Positions 1-8,869 of a stretch of 64,000 bases of DNA are shown here, piece after piece (the stretch's first letter is position 1; each line of letters starts with the position of its first letter). The DNA is from JAWKZG01 sp041396125 (GTDB taxonomy: Bacteria; Pseudomonadota; Gammaproteobacteria; Competibacterales; Competibacteraceae). The notes beneath the pieces were generated by a model. It saw only the letters and a list, made by a program, of their open reading frames with translations, was not told the origin of the DNA and searched no databases. Where the stretch lies: assembly GCA_041396125.1 (NCBI GenBank), contig JAWKZG010000013.1, positions 124,001-188,000 of the forward strand, read 5' to 3'. A program made the position numbers and the translations under genes.

Positions 1-33
1 GAAGCCTATCTGGGCACCGAGGTGGACGCATGA
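1..33 (+). CDS. ABC transporter ATP-binding protein, C-terminus only (LivG-like)
   Basis: The first 33 bases read EAYLGTEVDA and a stop, the usual kind of tail of a LivG-type ATPase of the branched-chain (HAAT) transporter family. The stop overlaps the ATG of the next ATPase, as is common between livG and livF. Only ten residues are visible, so the assignment rests mainly on position. Confidence 0.55.
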   Translation, partial: EAYLGTEVDA

Positions 34-752
34 CAAGCACCCCTATAGAGGTCAGTGATCTGCATGCCTGGTATGGCGAAAGCCATGTGTTGCAGGGCGT
101 TTCGTTTAACGCGCACAGTGGTGAGGTGATCACCATACTCGGTCGCAACGGTGCCGGTAAAACCACCACATTGCGCAGCATCATGGGTATGTTGCCGCAG
201 CGCCAGGGCTCTATTCGTATTCACGGCCAGGAAAGTATCGCGCTGGCTGATTACCGCATTGCCCGGCTCGGGATCGGTTATTGCCCGGAAGAGCGGGCGA
301 TTTTCCGCAGTTTGTCAGTGCGGGAAAATCTCATGCTGCCACCACGGGTCGGCGCGTCTGCTCTCAGTGTGGAGGATATTCTGGCACTGTTTCCCAATCT
401 GCAGGAGCGCTGGACGAGCGGCGGTGGCAATCTTTCCGGCGGCGAGCAGCAGATGCTGGCGATTGGCCGCATTTTGCGAACCGGCGCTTCGCTGATTTTG
501 CTCGATGAACCGACTGAAGGGCTGGCACCGGTCATCGTGCAGCAGATTGGCGCTGCCATCCGGGCACTAAAAGAACGAGGCTTGACCATCATTCTGGTAG
601 AGCAGAATTTCCGCTTTGCGATGACCGTCGCTGACCGGCATTACGTGATGGAAAACGGCCAGGTGGTGGATCAACTGACCAACACTGAAGCCCGCCAGCA
701 TACCGAACGATTGCGTCAGGTACTGGGGCGTATAAGAGGCAACAGACAATGA
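30..752 (+). CDS. livF: Branched-chain-type ABC transporter ATP-binding protein LivF
   Basis: This is a cytoplasmic ATPase that drives a HAAT-family importer (branched-chain amino acids, urea, amides or related solutes). The 240-aa length is normal for LivF. The Walker A box GRNGAGKTT lies at about residues 38-46, the signature LSGGEQQ at about 134, and Walker B LILLDEPTEGLAP at about 154; the last is typical of LivF. It overlaps the upstream ATPase and ends over the start of livH (ATGA overlap), so it sits in a tight operon. The nearby ALDH7 and pipecolate-oxidase-like genes suggest that the solute could be pipecolate or lysine, but that is inference. Confidence 0.92.
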   Translation: MTSTPIEVSDLHAWYGESHVLQGVSFNAHSGEVITILGRNGAGKTTTLRSIMGMLPQRQGSIRIHGQESIALADYRIARLGIGYCPEERAIFRSLSVRENLMLPPRVGASALSVEDILALFPNLQERWTSGGGNLSGGEQQMLAIGRILRTGASLILLDEPTEGLAPVIVQQIGAAIRALKERGLTIILVEQNFRFAMTVADRHYVMENGQVVDQLTNTEARQHTERLRQVLGRIRGNRQ

Positions 753-1768
753 TTGATATTTTGGGAATTCCCGTACAGGTCCTGCTGGGGCAGCTGATGC
801 TGGGCCTGATAAACGGTGCTTTTTATGCGACCTTGTCGCTGGGGCTGGCTGTGATTTTCGGCTTGCTCAATATTATTAACTTCGCCCATGGCGCACTGTA
901 TACCGCCGGCGCTTTTGTCGCCTGGATGCTGTTGAACTATCTCGGGATAAATTATTGGGGAGCTCTGCTGCTGGTGCCGATCGTGGTCGGCCTGCTGGGT
1001 ATGCTGCTGGAGTGGCTGCTGTTGCGGCGGACCTACCGGATGGATCATTTGTACGGTCTGTTGCTGACCTTCGGTTTGGCACTGGTGATCGAGGGCGCAT
1101 TTCGGCAGATGTACGGCGTCAGTGGTTTGCCGTATTCCATTCCACAGGCTCTGAGCGGCGGTATTAATCTGGGCTTCATGTACCTGCCGTTTTACCGGGC
1201 CTGGGTTATTGTCGCCTCGTTACTGGTTTGCCTGGGGGTGTGGTTACTGATCGAGCGCACCCGGCTGGGGGCCAATCTGCGGGCGGCGACAGAAAACCCG
1301 GCGATGGTCAAAGCCTTCGGTATCAACGTACCGGTGCTGATCCGCCTGACTTACGGTCTCGGTGTTGCGCTGGCGGCATTTGCCGGTGTGCTGGCCGCGC
1401 CGATTTATCAGGTCAATCCGCTGATGGGCTCCAATCTGATCGTGGTGGTGTTTGCGGTGGTGGTGATTGGTGGCATGGGCTCGATCATGGGTGCCATTGT
1501 GGCGGGGTTCGGGCTCGGCATTGTGGAAGGACTGACCAAGGTGTTTTATCCGGAGGCGTCCAATTTCATTATCTTTGTGATCATGGCTATTGTGTTGCTG
1601 CTGAAACCGGCTGGTCTGTTCGGTCGTCCGCTGCAGGTGCAAAACAGCATGGCGGCGGAAGCCTTGCGGCAGCCGGTAGCGCTGTCGCCCGCGCTGCGCT
1701 GGTTTGGCGGCGGCCTGCTGATTCTGCTGGCGTTGCTGGGACCGCTGTTCCTGTACCCGACCTTTTGA
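749..1768 (+). CDS. livH: Branched-chain-type ABC transporter permease LivH (C-terminus looks fused to the LivM N-terminus)
   Basis: This is an inner-membrane permease of the HAAT family, 339 aa with about nine hydrophobic segments. It contains the LivH hallmarks LGLAVIFGLLNIINFAHGALY near residue 30 and VIGGMGSIMGAIVAG near residue 237. The usual LivH ending (LLLKPAGLFGR) falls near residue 290. The ORF then runs on for about 45 residues with a further membrane segment (ALRWFGGGLLILLALLGPL) that resembles the missing first segment of LivM. Adding one T to the TTTT run at 1763-1766 would join this tail directly to livM. The reading may therefore be a sequence error inside an H-M fusion, or a real split. 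Confidence 0.88.
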   Translation: MIDILGIPVQVLLGQLMLGLINGAFYATLSLGLAVIFGLLNIINFAHGALYTAGAFVAWMLLNYLGINYWGALLLVPIVVGLLGMLLEWLLLRRTYRMDHLYGLLLTFGLALVIEGAFRQMYGVSGLPYSIPQALSGGINLGFMYLPFYRAWVIVASLLVCLGVWLLIERTRLGANLRAATENPAMVKAFGINVPVLIRLTYGLGVALAAFAGVLAAPIYQVNPLMGSNLIVVVFAVVVIGGMGSIMGAIVAGFGLGIVEGLTKVFYPEASNFIIFVIMAIVLLLKPAGLFGRPLQVQNSMAAEALRQPVALSPALRWFGGGLLILLALLGPLFLYPTF

Positions 1769-2667
1769 TGAAAGTATTGTGCTTTGCACTGTATGCGGCG
1801 GCTTTCTATCTGCTGGTCGGTTATGCCGGTCTGCTGTCTTTCGGGCATGCCGCGTTTTTCGGTACGGCGGCCTACGCCACCGGTCTGGCGATGAAACACT
1901 GGGGACTGAGCCCGGAACTGGGCCTGCTCGCCGGCACCGCTGTGTCTGCTCTGATCGGGCTGGTGTTTGGCGCGCTGGCGATTCGCCGGCAGGGGATTTA
2001 CTTCGCCATGATCACGCTGGCTTTGTCGCAGGTGATTTACTTTATCGCGGTGCGGGCTGCTTTCACCGGCGGTGAGGATGGTCTGCAGGCGGTGCCGCGC
2101 GGCTATCTGTTCGGCTTTATTGATCTGTCCAATACCTGGGCGATGTATGCGTTTGTGCTGACCGTGGTGGTGCTTGCCTTTGGCCTGATCGCACGGATTG
2201 TGGCATCACCTTACGGCGAGATTCTGCGTGCTATCCGGGATAACGAACAACGTGCTATTTCGCTCGGTTATTCGGCATATCGAATTAAATTACTGGCGTT
2301 CACGCTGTCGGCAGCGCTGGCCGGGCTGGCGGGCAGTCTCAAGGTGCTGGTGTTCGGGGTTGCCTCACTGACCGATGTGCACTGGCATGCCAGCGGCGAA
2401 GTGGTGCTGATGACGCTGCTGGGTGGCATCGGCACGCTGTCGGGGCCGCTGGTTGGCGCGTTTGTATTTGTGTCACTGCAAAATTTTCTGGCCCCGTTCG
2501 GGTCCTGGGTCTTGATCATTCAGGGAGTGGTATTCGTGCTGTGCGTGCTGCTGTTTCGCGATGGTATTGTCGGGGTGATTTCGCGCCTGCTGGCTTACAC
2601 CCCGCTGGCCAGCCTGGGTACTGCCCGCAGCGGAACCGGCCGCGCTGAAACCGCCCCCGATACCTGA
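1768..2667 (+). CDS. livM: Branched-chain-type ABC transporter permease LivM
   Basis: This is the second permease subunit of the HAAT transporter, 299 aa from the ATG that overlaps the livH stop (TGATG). LLVGYAGLLSFGHAAFFG at about residues 15-32 and GGIGTLSGPLVGA near residue 215 are LivM landmarks. The protein starts abruptly in what is normally the second membrane segment, because the expected first segment is encoded in the livH frame just upstream. An in-frame extension back to 1228 exists but is only the shadow of livH. No Shine-Dalgarno motif is evident before 1768, which also fits a lost frame or translational coupling. Confidence 0.87.
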   Translation: MKVLCFALYAAAFYLLVGYAGLLSFGHAAFFGTAAYATGLAMKHWGLSPELGLLAGTAVSALIGLVFGALAIRRQGIYFAMITLALSQVIYFIAVRAAFTGGEDGLQAVPRGYLFGFIDLSNTWAMYAFVLTVVVLAFGLIARIVASPYGEILRAIRDNEQRAISLGYSAYRIKLLAFTLSAALAGLAGSLKVLVFGVASLTDVHWHASGEVVLMTLLGGIGTLSGPLVGAFVFVSLQNFLAPFGSWVLIIQGVVFVLCVLLFRDGIVGVISRLLAYTPLASLGTARSGTGRAETAPDT

Positions 2668-2674
2668 TAATTCA

Positions 2675-2690
2675 CGGTTTAAGGAAACCG
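2675..2690 (+). promoter_or_regulatory. Small hairpin displaying the Shine-Dalgarno sequence
   Basis: CGGTTT and AAACCG form a six-base-pair stem around a loop AAGG, and that loop is the start of the ribosome binding site for the ATG at 2696. The hairpin may modulate translation of the Dabb gene within the liv transcript. The structure is visible in the sequence; the role is inferred. Confidence 0.35.
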
Positions 2691-2695
2691 CTAAC

Positions 2696-3025
2696 ATGTT
2701 CATACATTCCGTTATGATACGTCTGACCGCACAGGCAGACGCCGCTTTTCATCACCAGGTACAGCTTTACTGCCAGCGCATCCGGGCCGAGTGTTCAGGG
2801 GTGCAGGATTATTGGTACGGTCGCAATGAGGCCGATCGCCATGGCGGGTTCGAGTATGCCGTGGTGGGTTTGTTCGCCAGTTCGGCTGACCACGATGCCT
2901 ATCAGGTATCGGCGGCACACCAGGCGATGAAAGCCTATATGAGTCCCTTTATCGTCGAGCTGCTGGTGCTGGATAGCAGGCTTGATCAGACCCTTGCCCC
3001 GTCACCGGAGATGACGGCCAGCTGA
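2696..3025 (+). CDS. Dabb (stress-responsive alpha/beta-barrel) domain protein
   Basis: This is a 109-aa protein that opens with FIHSVMIRL and has the WYGRNE / FEYAVVGLFAS / AYQVSAAHQAM pattern of Dabb (stress-responsive A/B barrel) proteins. These are small dimeric ferredoxin-like barrels of mostly unknown function that often sit in catabolic operons. The start is backed by AAGGA about ten bases upstream. It lies 28 bases after livM and ahead of the aldehyde dehydrogenase, so it probably belongs to the same catabolic unit. No catalytic residues can be assigned. Confidence 0.75.
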   Translation: MFIHSVMIRLTAQADAAFHHQVQLYCQRIRAECSGVQDYWYGRNEADRHGGFEYAVVGLFASSADHDAYQVSAAHQAMKAYMSPFIVELLVLDSRLDQTLAPSPEMTAS

Positions 3026-3146
3026 GCGTGTATTGCGTTGCAACAATCAGTAATCCGAACGGGGTGAAAACGGGGGAATATTTCATTTAGAATGTGACTT
3101 TCTCTATTCTCAAAACAGGTCACAGACCTTAACGATTCACCCAGGA

Positions 3147-3179
3147 GGCTGTTGATTGCACAGTTTGCGGTCAACAGCC
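3147..3179 (+). other. Leader hairpin ahead of the aldehyde dehydrogenase gene
   Basis: GGCTGTTGA (3147-3155) and TCAACAGCC (3171-3179) form a perfect nine-base-pair stem about 28 bases before the preferred ATG at 3208. An AGGAG lies on its 5' edge and a second AGGAG at 3192-3196. It could be a weak terminator or a leader structure; no T-run follows. Confidence 0.35.
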
Positions 3180-3207
3180 CTTATTTATGACAGGAGCAAC
3201 GGATTAC

Positions 3208-4706
3208 ATGAAACACAGCGCTATTCTGGAAGCTTGCGGATTGCTGGAAACCCAAGGCGGCGATTTGAGCGTCAGCACGCCGGTTGACGGGTCGGAAATT
3301 GCACGCCTGAAGAGCCATTCCATAGCCGAAGCCGAAGCGATGATTAGTGCCTCCCATGCGGCTTTCAAGGCCTGGCGTCAGGTGCCTGCGCCGCGTCGCG
3401 GTGAGCTGGTGCGTCTGCTCGGCGAAGAACTGCGCGCAGCCAAAGAGGCGTTAGGGGCGCTGGTTACGCTGGAATGCGGCAAAATTCTGCAGGAAGGGCT
3501 GGGCGAAGTGCAGGAAATGATCGACATCTGCGATTTCGCGGTCGGTCTCAGCCGCCAGCTGTACGGTCTGACCATTGCCTCGGAGCGACCGGGTCACGCG
3601 ATGCGCGAAACCTGGCATCCGATGGGGGTGTGTGGCGTTATTACAGCTTTTAATTTCCCGGTCGCCCCCTGGTGCTGGAATGCTGCCCTGGCGCTGGTCT
3701 GCGGCGATCCGGTGTTGTGGAAACCGTCCGAGAAAGCGCCCTTGTCAGCGCTGGCAGTGCAGAAAATCTGTGAGCGTGCCATGCAGCGCTTTGGTGCGGA
3801 TGCGACAACCGGTCTGATCCAGACCCTGATTGGTCAGCGCGAGCTGGGCGAGTTGCTGACCAACAGCCCCGATGTCGCTATTGTTTCCGCCACCGGCTCG
3901 GTGCCGATGGGCAAAGCGGTGTCCGTGGCGGTGGCGAGCCGACTCGGACGCTGCATTCTGGAACTCGGCGGCAATAATGCCATGATCGTCGCGCCGTCGG
4001 CTGATCTGGAACTGGCGCAACGGGCGATTGTGTTCTCTGCCGTCGGCACAGCCGGACAGCGCTGCACTTCCTTGCGTCGCCTGATCGTACACGAAAGCAT
4101 TTTATGACGAACTGGTGCCGAAACTGGTAAACATTTATGCCGGTTTGCCGCTGGGCAATCCGCTGGACGACGGTGTGCTGGTTGGACCGCTGATTGATCA
4201 GGCTGCACTGCAGGCAATGCGGATCGCGCTGGAGCAGGCCCGTGTGGATGGCGGCATCGTGCATGGCGGTGAGCGCGCTCTGGCCACGGAATATCCGGCG
4301 GCGGCCTATGTTCATCCGGCTATCGTTGAAATGCCGGCTCAGACCGCTATTGTTTGCCACGAAACCTTTGCGCCGATTCTGTACGTGCTGAAATACCGTG
4401 ATCTGGACGAGGCTATTGCTTTGCAGAACGGGGTGCCACAAGGGCTGTCCTCGTGCATATTCTCGACCGATGTGCGGGAAACCGAAGCGTTTCTGTCAGC
4501 GGCGAGGTTCGGACTGCGGTATCGCCAACGTGAATATCGGGCCGTCCGGGGCCGAAATCGGTGGTGCGTTTGGCGGCGAGAAAGAAACTGGCGGCGGTCG
4601 TGAAAGCGGTTCGGACGCCTGGAAAGGCTATATGCGCCGCCAGACCGCGACTGTCAATTACTCGCGCGAACTACCGCTCGCACAAGGCATTAAATTCGAT
4701 CTGTGA
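3208..4706 (+). pseudogene. ALDH7-family aldehyde dehydrogenase (AmaB-like), two frameshifts
   Basis: Members of this family oxidise alpha-aminoadipate semialdehyde / piperideine-6-carboxylate to alpha-aminoadipate with NAD+. Read through two frame breaks, the product is about 500 aa, normal for ALDH. TAFNFPVAPWCWNAALAL, the general base region LELGGNNAMIV and the catalytic Cys in GTAGQRCTSLRR are all present. The first break is at about 4100, where an extra T in the TTTT run turns IYDELVPK into a stop. The second is at about 4510, after which the frame reads GSDCGIANVNIGPSGAEIGG to the natural end. I prefer ATG 3208 (AGGAG at 3192) over 3187. It precedes an oxidase gene by 12 bases, the same pair as amaA/amaB of Pseudomonas putida. 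Sequence error and true pseudogene are both possible. Confidence 0.85.
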
Positions 4707-4718
4707 GGTAACGCGCTT

Positions 4719-6011
4719 ATGCAGCAGCCGGGTGCAGATAGCAACCTGTGGCGGGCCACAGCGGGGCAGGCGCTCAACGCCGCACCGCTGACGGACGATG
4801 TTACGGCAGATTTAACCATTATTGGCGGCGGCTTCACCGGCTGCTCGGCCGCGCTGCATGCGGCCGAACGCGGCGCGCAGGTGCGTCTGCTGGAAGCCGA
4901 AACCCTGGGCCATGGCGGTTCAGGTCGTAATGTGGGGCTGGTCAATGCCGGGCTCTGGCTGCCGCCGGCACAGATCGAAGCCAAACTGGGCCAGGCATCT
5001 GCCGAGAGGCTGAATACGGCTCTCGGTGGCGCACCGGATCTGGTTTTTTCGCTGATCGAACAGCATGCTATTGCCTGCGAGGCCACCCGTGCCGGCACGC
5101 TGCATTGTGCTCATTCGCCAGCCGGGCTAAAGGATTTAACGTCGCGCTATCAGCAACTGAAAGCACGCGGCGCACCGGTCAGTCTGCTGACAGCGAAAAA
5201 GACTGCTGCCCGTGTTGGTACAAAAGCATTTCACGGTGCATTGCATGATGCCCGCGCCGGCACCATCCAGCCGCTGGCCTATTGCCGTGGACTGGGCCGG
5301 GCAGCGCAACGGGCAGGCGCGCTGCTGCATGAAACCAGCCCGGTGCTGAGCGTACAGCGTGACGGAGATGACTGGCTGGTGCGAACAGCCCGCGGCTCGG
5401 TGCGCTCCCGAGCGCTGCTGCTGGCCAGCAATGCTTACCATCGTGTTATCCCCGGTCTGCCGCAGCCGGCGCTGGTGCCGGTGCATTATTTTCAGATGGC
5501 GACTCGGCCTTTACCGCCGCATTTATTGCAAACGATTCTGCCCGGCGGCGAAGGCTGCTGGGATACCGCCACGGTGATGTCGTCCTGTCGGCGCGATGCC
5601 GCTGGGCGGGTGATCATCGGTGGCATCGGCGCACTGGATCACAGTGGTGCGGCGGTGCATCGGGCCTGGGCCAAACGCAAACTGACCGCCCTGTTTCCGC
5701 AACTGAGCGGACAGGTGCTGGAACACGCCTGGTTTGGCCGTATCGCGATGACCTCTGACCATATCCCCAAGATTCTGCGGCTCGGCCCGCAGGCGCTGTG
5801 CATTTTTGGGTATTCCGGGCGTGGTATCGGTCCTGGCACCTGTTTTGGCAAAGCGGCCGCCGAGGCACTGATTGACGGCAACGAAGACGCTTTGCCGGTG
5901 ACTCCCATCGAGCGGCACAGGGAAGCTTTCACAGCGCTTCGGCAAGGCTTTTATGAGCTGGGTGCAACGCTTTATCATGTCGGCAACGGTGTGCTGCCGG
6001 GGCGTCGTTAA
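4719..6011 (+). CDS. FAD-dependent oxidoreductase, DAO family (pipecolate oxidase AmaA-like)
   Basis: This is a 430-aa flavoprotein of the glycine oxidase / D-amino-acid oxidase fold. The dinucleotide-binding motif IIGGGFTGCSAALHAAERG lies at about residues 34-52, followed by GGSGRNVGLVNAGLW. Near the C-terminus, FGYSGRGIGPGTCFGKAAAEAL closes the FAD site. Next to an ALDH7 gene it is best read as an L-pipecolate oxidase making piperideine-6-carboxylate, the substrate of that dehydrogenase. Sarcosine- or gamma-glutamylputrescine-type oxidases share the fold, so the substrate is inferred from context. GAGG lies about ten bases before the ATG, and the frame is intact. Confidence 0.78.
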   Translation: MQQPGADSNLWRATAGQALNAAPLTDDVTADLTIIGGGFTGCSAALHAAERGAQVRLLEAETLGHGGSGRNVGLVNAGLWLPPAQIEAKLGQASAERLNTALGGAPDLVFSLIEQHAIACEATRAGTLHCAHSPAGLKDLTSRYQQLKARGAPVSLLTAKKTAARVGTKAFHGALHDARAGTIQPLAYCRGLGRAAQRAGALLHETSPVLSVQRDGDDWLVRTARGSVRSRALLLASNAYHRVIPGLPQPALVPVHYFQMATRPLPPHLLQTILPGGEGCWDTATVMSSCRRDAAGRVIIGGIGALDHSGAAVHRAWAKRKLTALFPQLSGQVLEHAWFGRIAMTSDHIPKILRLGPQALCIFGYSGRGIGPGTCFGKAAAEALIDGNEDALPVTPIERHREAFTALRQGFYELGATLYHVGNGVLPGRR

Positions 6012-6221
6012 AGTCCCTGCACGTTCAGGGCAATCAGGGCTACAATACGGGTAGGCAGTCACTTGAAAAGTGGCAGGATTATTTTTCCCTCGTTTGGCGA
6101 AGAGGGCATCTGATCAACCGAGACAGGTAACTGACAATGGTTTTACTTGCCCCCGGATGTCGTAGCGCTGTTCCTGCGTCCTTTGCGCCTTTGGGCGCGG
6201 GCTGACAGGAGAGCCAGTGCA

Positions 6222-7580
6222 ATGATGAATGTAACGTTTTTCCAACAGCTGGTTGATTCGATCAGCGAGCGTGGCCGGGAACTGATCGGCTGGGGTGAGC
6301 GCGGTTCCAGTGCGCTGGATATCCAGACCCTGTGCAATGATCTGCTGTCCGGTCGCGGCGAAGCCTCTGGCGTAGCTTTGGCCGATGAAGTCTTCCAGAT
6401 TTACGCTGAACTCGATATTGCCGACCGGCAGGATTTTTTCCGCTATCTGGCCGAATCCCTGAACGCCAACCCGGATAAGGTACTGGCTGCTGCCGATGCG
6501 TACCGCGCCGATCCATCCCCGGCCCGTTTACTGGCTTTGCATCTGGCGGCCGAACCGCAACGTCAGGAGCTGCTGCGCCGACTGAACCGGGCCTCTGGCG
6601 GCACCGCCAATCTGGTCAGAATGCGCAGCGATCTGCTCAAACTGCTGCCGGATTTCCCCGAGTTGAAAGTGGTTGATGACGATTTTTTCCATCTGTTCAG
6701 CTCCTGGTTTAACCGGGGTTTTCTGGTGCTGCGGCGGATTGACTGGCAGACCCCGGCGGCGCTGCTGGAAAAGATCATCAAATACGAAGCGGTACACGAG
6801 ATCAACGACTGGCCGTCGCTGCGTCGGCGTCTGGCACCGGATCGGCGCTGTTTCGGGTTTTTTCATCCGGCCCTGGTCGATGAACCGCTGATTTTTGTCG
6901 AAGTAGCACTGGTCAAATCCATTGCCACCCAGATCCAGCCACTGATTGATCGCGAGCAAAAGGAACTCGATCCCGCCCGAGCGGATACCGCCGTGTTTTA
7001 TTCCATCAGCAACTGCCAGCACGGGCTGAAAGGCGTGTCGTTCGGCAATTTTCTGATCAAACAAGTGGTCGCTGAACTGCAGCAGGAACTGCCCCAGCTG
7101 AAACACTTCGTGACGCTGTCGCCCATTCCCGGTTTTATGCGCTGGCTGAATAACGAACGCCGCACCGAACACAGCAGTGTGCTCAGCGATGCGCAACGGA
7201 CTTTGCTGGAGCAACTGGACGCGCCCGAAAAATGCGGACGCACAAAAAACGATGCCGGGCAGCACGCCGCGCTGCAGACCGAACTGCTGTCGCTGGCCGC
7301 GTATTACTTTCTACAGGCCAAAAACCCCACCGGCAAACCGCTGGACCCGGTGGCGCGGTTTCACCTCGGCAACGGCGCAAGACTGGAACGGATCAACCCG
7401 GAGGCCGATTTATCCGCCAAAGGACTACGGCAGTCCGCCGGTATGATGGTCAACTACGCCTACGTGCTGGCAGATATCGAACGCAATCACGAAGCCTACG
7501 CCAACGACAACACCGTGGTCACCACCTCGGCAGTACGCAAACTGCTACGCTCTGACGCGGCGAGTGCAACGACTAAATAA
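6222..7580 (+). CDS. Malonyl-CoA decarboxylase
   Basis: Converts malonyl-CoA to acetyl-CoA and CO2 in the cytoplasm. The 452-aa product has the helical N-terminal domain and the catalytic GNAT-like domain. FYSISNCQHGLKGVSFGNFLIKQVV near residue 258 carries the conserved Ser, and RFHLGNGARLERIN near residue 380 the conserved His of the family. I chose ATG 6222 because AGGAGAG sits ten bases upstream; the longer reading from 6147 has no ribosome site and an arginine-rich, unlike-family N-terminus. It stands alone 210 bases after the oxidase gene, so it may have its own promoter. The frame is intact. Confidence 0.93.
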   Translation: MMNVTFFQQLVDSISERGRELIGWGERGSSALDIQTLCNDLLSGRGEASGVALADEVFQIYAELDIADRQDFFRYLAESLNANPDKVLAAADAYRADPSPARLLALHLAAEPQRQELLRRLNRASGGTANLVRMRSDLLKLLPDFPELKVVDDDFFHLFSSWFNRGFLVLRRIDWQTPAALLEKIIKYEAVHEINDWPSLRRRLAPDRRCFGFFHPALVDEPLIFVEVALVKSIATQIQPLIDREQKELDPARADTAVFYSISNCQHGLKGVSFGNFLIKQVVAELQQELPQLKHFVTLSPIPGFMRWLNNERRTEHSSVLSDAQRTLLEQLDAPEKCGRTKNDAGQHAALQTELLSLAAYYFLQAKNPTGKPLDPVARFHLGNGARLERINPEADLSAKGLRQSAGMMVNYAYVLADIERNHEAYANDNTVVTTSAVRKLLRSDAASATTK

Positions 7581-7702
7581 AGCCTGCAAACGGGCGTCCA
7601 GCGCTTAGGGCGGTCACGCCTGGCTGCATCGGAACGTTTGGAAGCGTGCAGCACCGAATGCGGTGTTAACCTTAACCAAAACAATCGGAGGAGATAATTT
7701 AT

Positions 7703-8615
7703 ATGAATTCCACAAAAACATTTCAACATAAAAGCTATCAACAACATTCGGAACATTTTAAAGAGTATGCCGAAAATGGAGAAAGCAGCACAGGCAAAAA
7801 CATGGTTTGTAAAAGACACAGTTGATGCATGGCGACATCTACGAATGTACCAAACTATCGACCCTATATTAGAAGTAGACCCACAGTCAAAGTGGCTTAC
7901 TGTGGGTGATGGCAGGTATGGGAAAGATGCAAAATATATTATAGAAAAGGGATCTGATGCTCTGGCAACTGATATATCTGAGTATTTGTTAATGGAAGCA
8001 AAAAATATTGGCTATATTAATAAATACAAATTAGAAAATGCAGAATTATTGTCTTTTCAGGATTCAATGTTTGATTATGTTTTATGTAAAGAATCTTATC
8101 ATCATTTTCCAAGGCCCATGGTTGCGCTTTATGAAATGTTGAGAGTGACAAAAAAAGGGGTTTTTCTAATTGAGCCAAATGATGCTTATGTTGTTAATAA
8201 GTATTCGGTAATTTTTTTAGGAATTTAAAAAATTTAATTAAATTTATTCTTAATAAGGAAGTAAAAAAACATTATTTTGAAGATTCAGGAAATTATGTTT
8301 TTAGTATTTCAAGGAGAGAAATAGAAAAAGTAGCATTAGGATTAAATTATAAGACAGTGGTTTTTAAAGGTATTAATGATTATTATATTTCCGGGTGCTG
8401 AATATGAAAAATTTCAGATAAAGGTCCATTGCAAAAAAAAAATAAAAAAATTTATTAATATTAAAAATTTATTATGTAAAATTGGATTTTCAGATTACGA
8501 TCTTCTCGCTTCAATTATTTTTAAGGAAAATCCTTCCAAAGAATTACTTCAGAGGTTTGCGGAACAAGGGTATGAAATTGTACACCTCCCAGATAACCCA
8601 TATATATCTGGTTAG
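7703..8615 (+). pseudogene. Class I SAM-dependent methyltransferase, AT-rich, three frameshifts
   Basis: The gene begins MNSTKTFQHKSYQQHSEHF with GGAGGAG nine bases before the ATG. It then shifts frame near 7780 into TWFVKDTVDAWRHLRMYQT and shows the SAM-binding core: WLTVGDGRYGKDA, ALATDISEYLL, and SFQDSMFDYVLCKESYHHFPRP (motifs I to post-I plus the HHF motif). A second break near 8215 leads to LKNLIKFILNKEVKKHYF, and a third near 8385 to a C-terminus ending NPYISG. It is far richer in A and T than its neighbours on either side, which suggests recent transfer. Relatives often modify surface sugars or small molecules. The target is unknown and the gene appears inactive as read. Confidence 0.72.
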
Positions 8616-8731
8616 GGTTGTCTGTTTATGCATCATCTTCCCTTACATAAAAATCTGAAGTTGTTTTTTAAATAAAACACACAAAATTAATTTATATATA
8701 TGATATTATTTTTGTTTTTTATTCGATAGCC

Positions 8732-8770
8732 CGGTAAAGCAGGAAAATGCCAGTGCATTTCGCCCTACCG
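8732..8770. other. Imperfect hairpin after the methyltransferase gene
   Basis: CGGTAAAGCAGGAAAATGC and GCATTTCGCCCTACCG pair across a short CAGT loop, a stem of about sixteen pairs with bulges. It lies in the 227-base gap after the methyltransferase and just before the attC-like element. It may be part of a decayed recombination site or a transcription terminator. Confidence 0.4.
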
Positions 8771-8776
8771 CACTAA

Positions 8777-8857
8777 ACTTAACAAGCACATTAAAAACCG
8801 ATCCACTTCGTTCCGCTGGAAGCATCTGACAGCGCACCTTTTATGTGGGCGCTATAT
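8777..8857 (+). other. attC-like imperfect palindrome (possible integron cassette boundary)
   Basis: ACTTAAC (8777-8783) fits the R'' consensus RYYYAAC. It is followed by AGCACATTAAAA, which pairs with TTTTATGTGGGC at 8840-8850 allowing bulges. The centre reads CACTTCGTTCCGCTGG, the type of hinge common in cassette attC sites. The right end GGGCGCTATATG differs by one base from the frequent GGGCGTTATATG. An AT-rich orphan gene starts directly after it. This is a resemblance only; the R' core is not canonical. Confidence 0.3.
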
Positions 8858-8869
8858 GACAGGGTAAAA

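Noticed and set aside
1228..1767. N-terminal extension of livM back to 1228
   Set aside because: This part is read out of frame with livH, is Gly/Arg-rich and has no membrane character. The ATG at 1768 overlaps the livH stop.
6528..7265. A 245-aa antisense frame in the malonyl-CoA decarboxylase gene
   Set aside because: The composition is that of a shadow frame and the sense gene is well conserved.
8411..8470. Lysine-rich run of A in the methyltransferase as a possible slippage or CRISPR-like repeat
   Set aside because: It is a simple AT-rich coding tract without regular repeats; no CRISPR array is present in the window.
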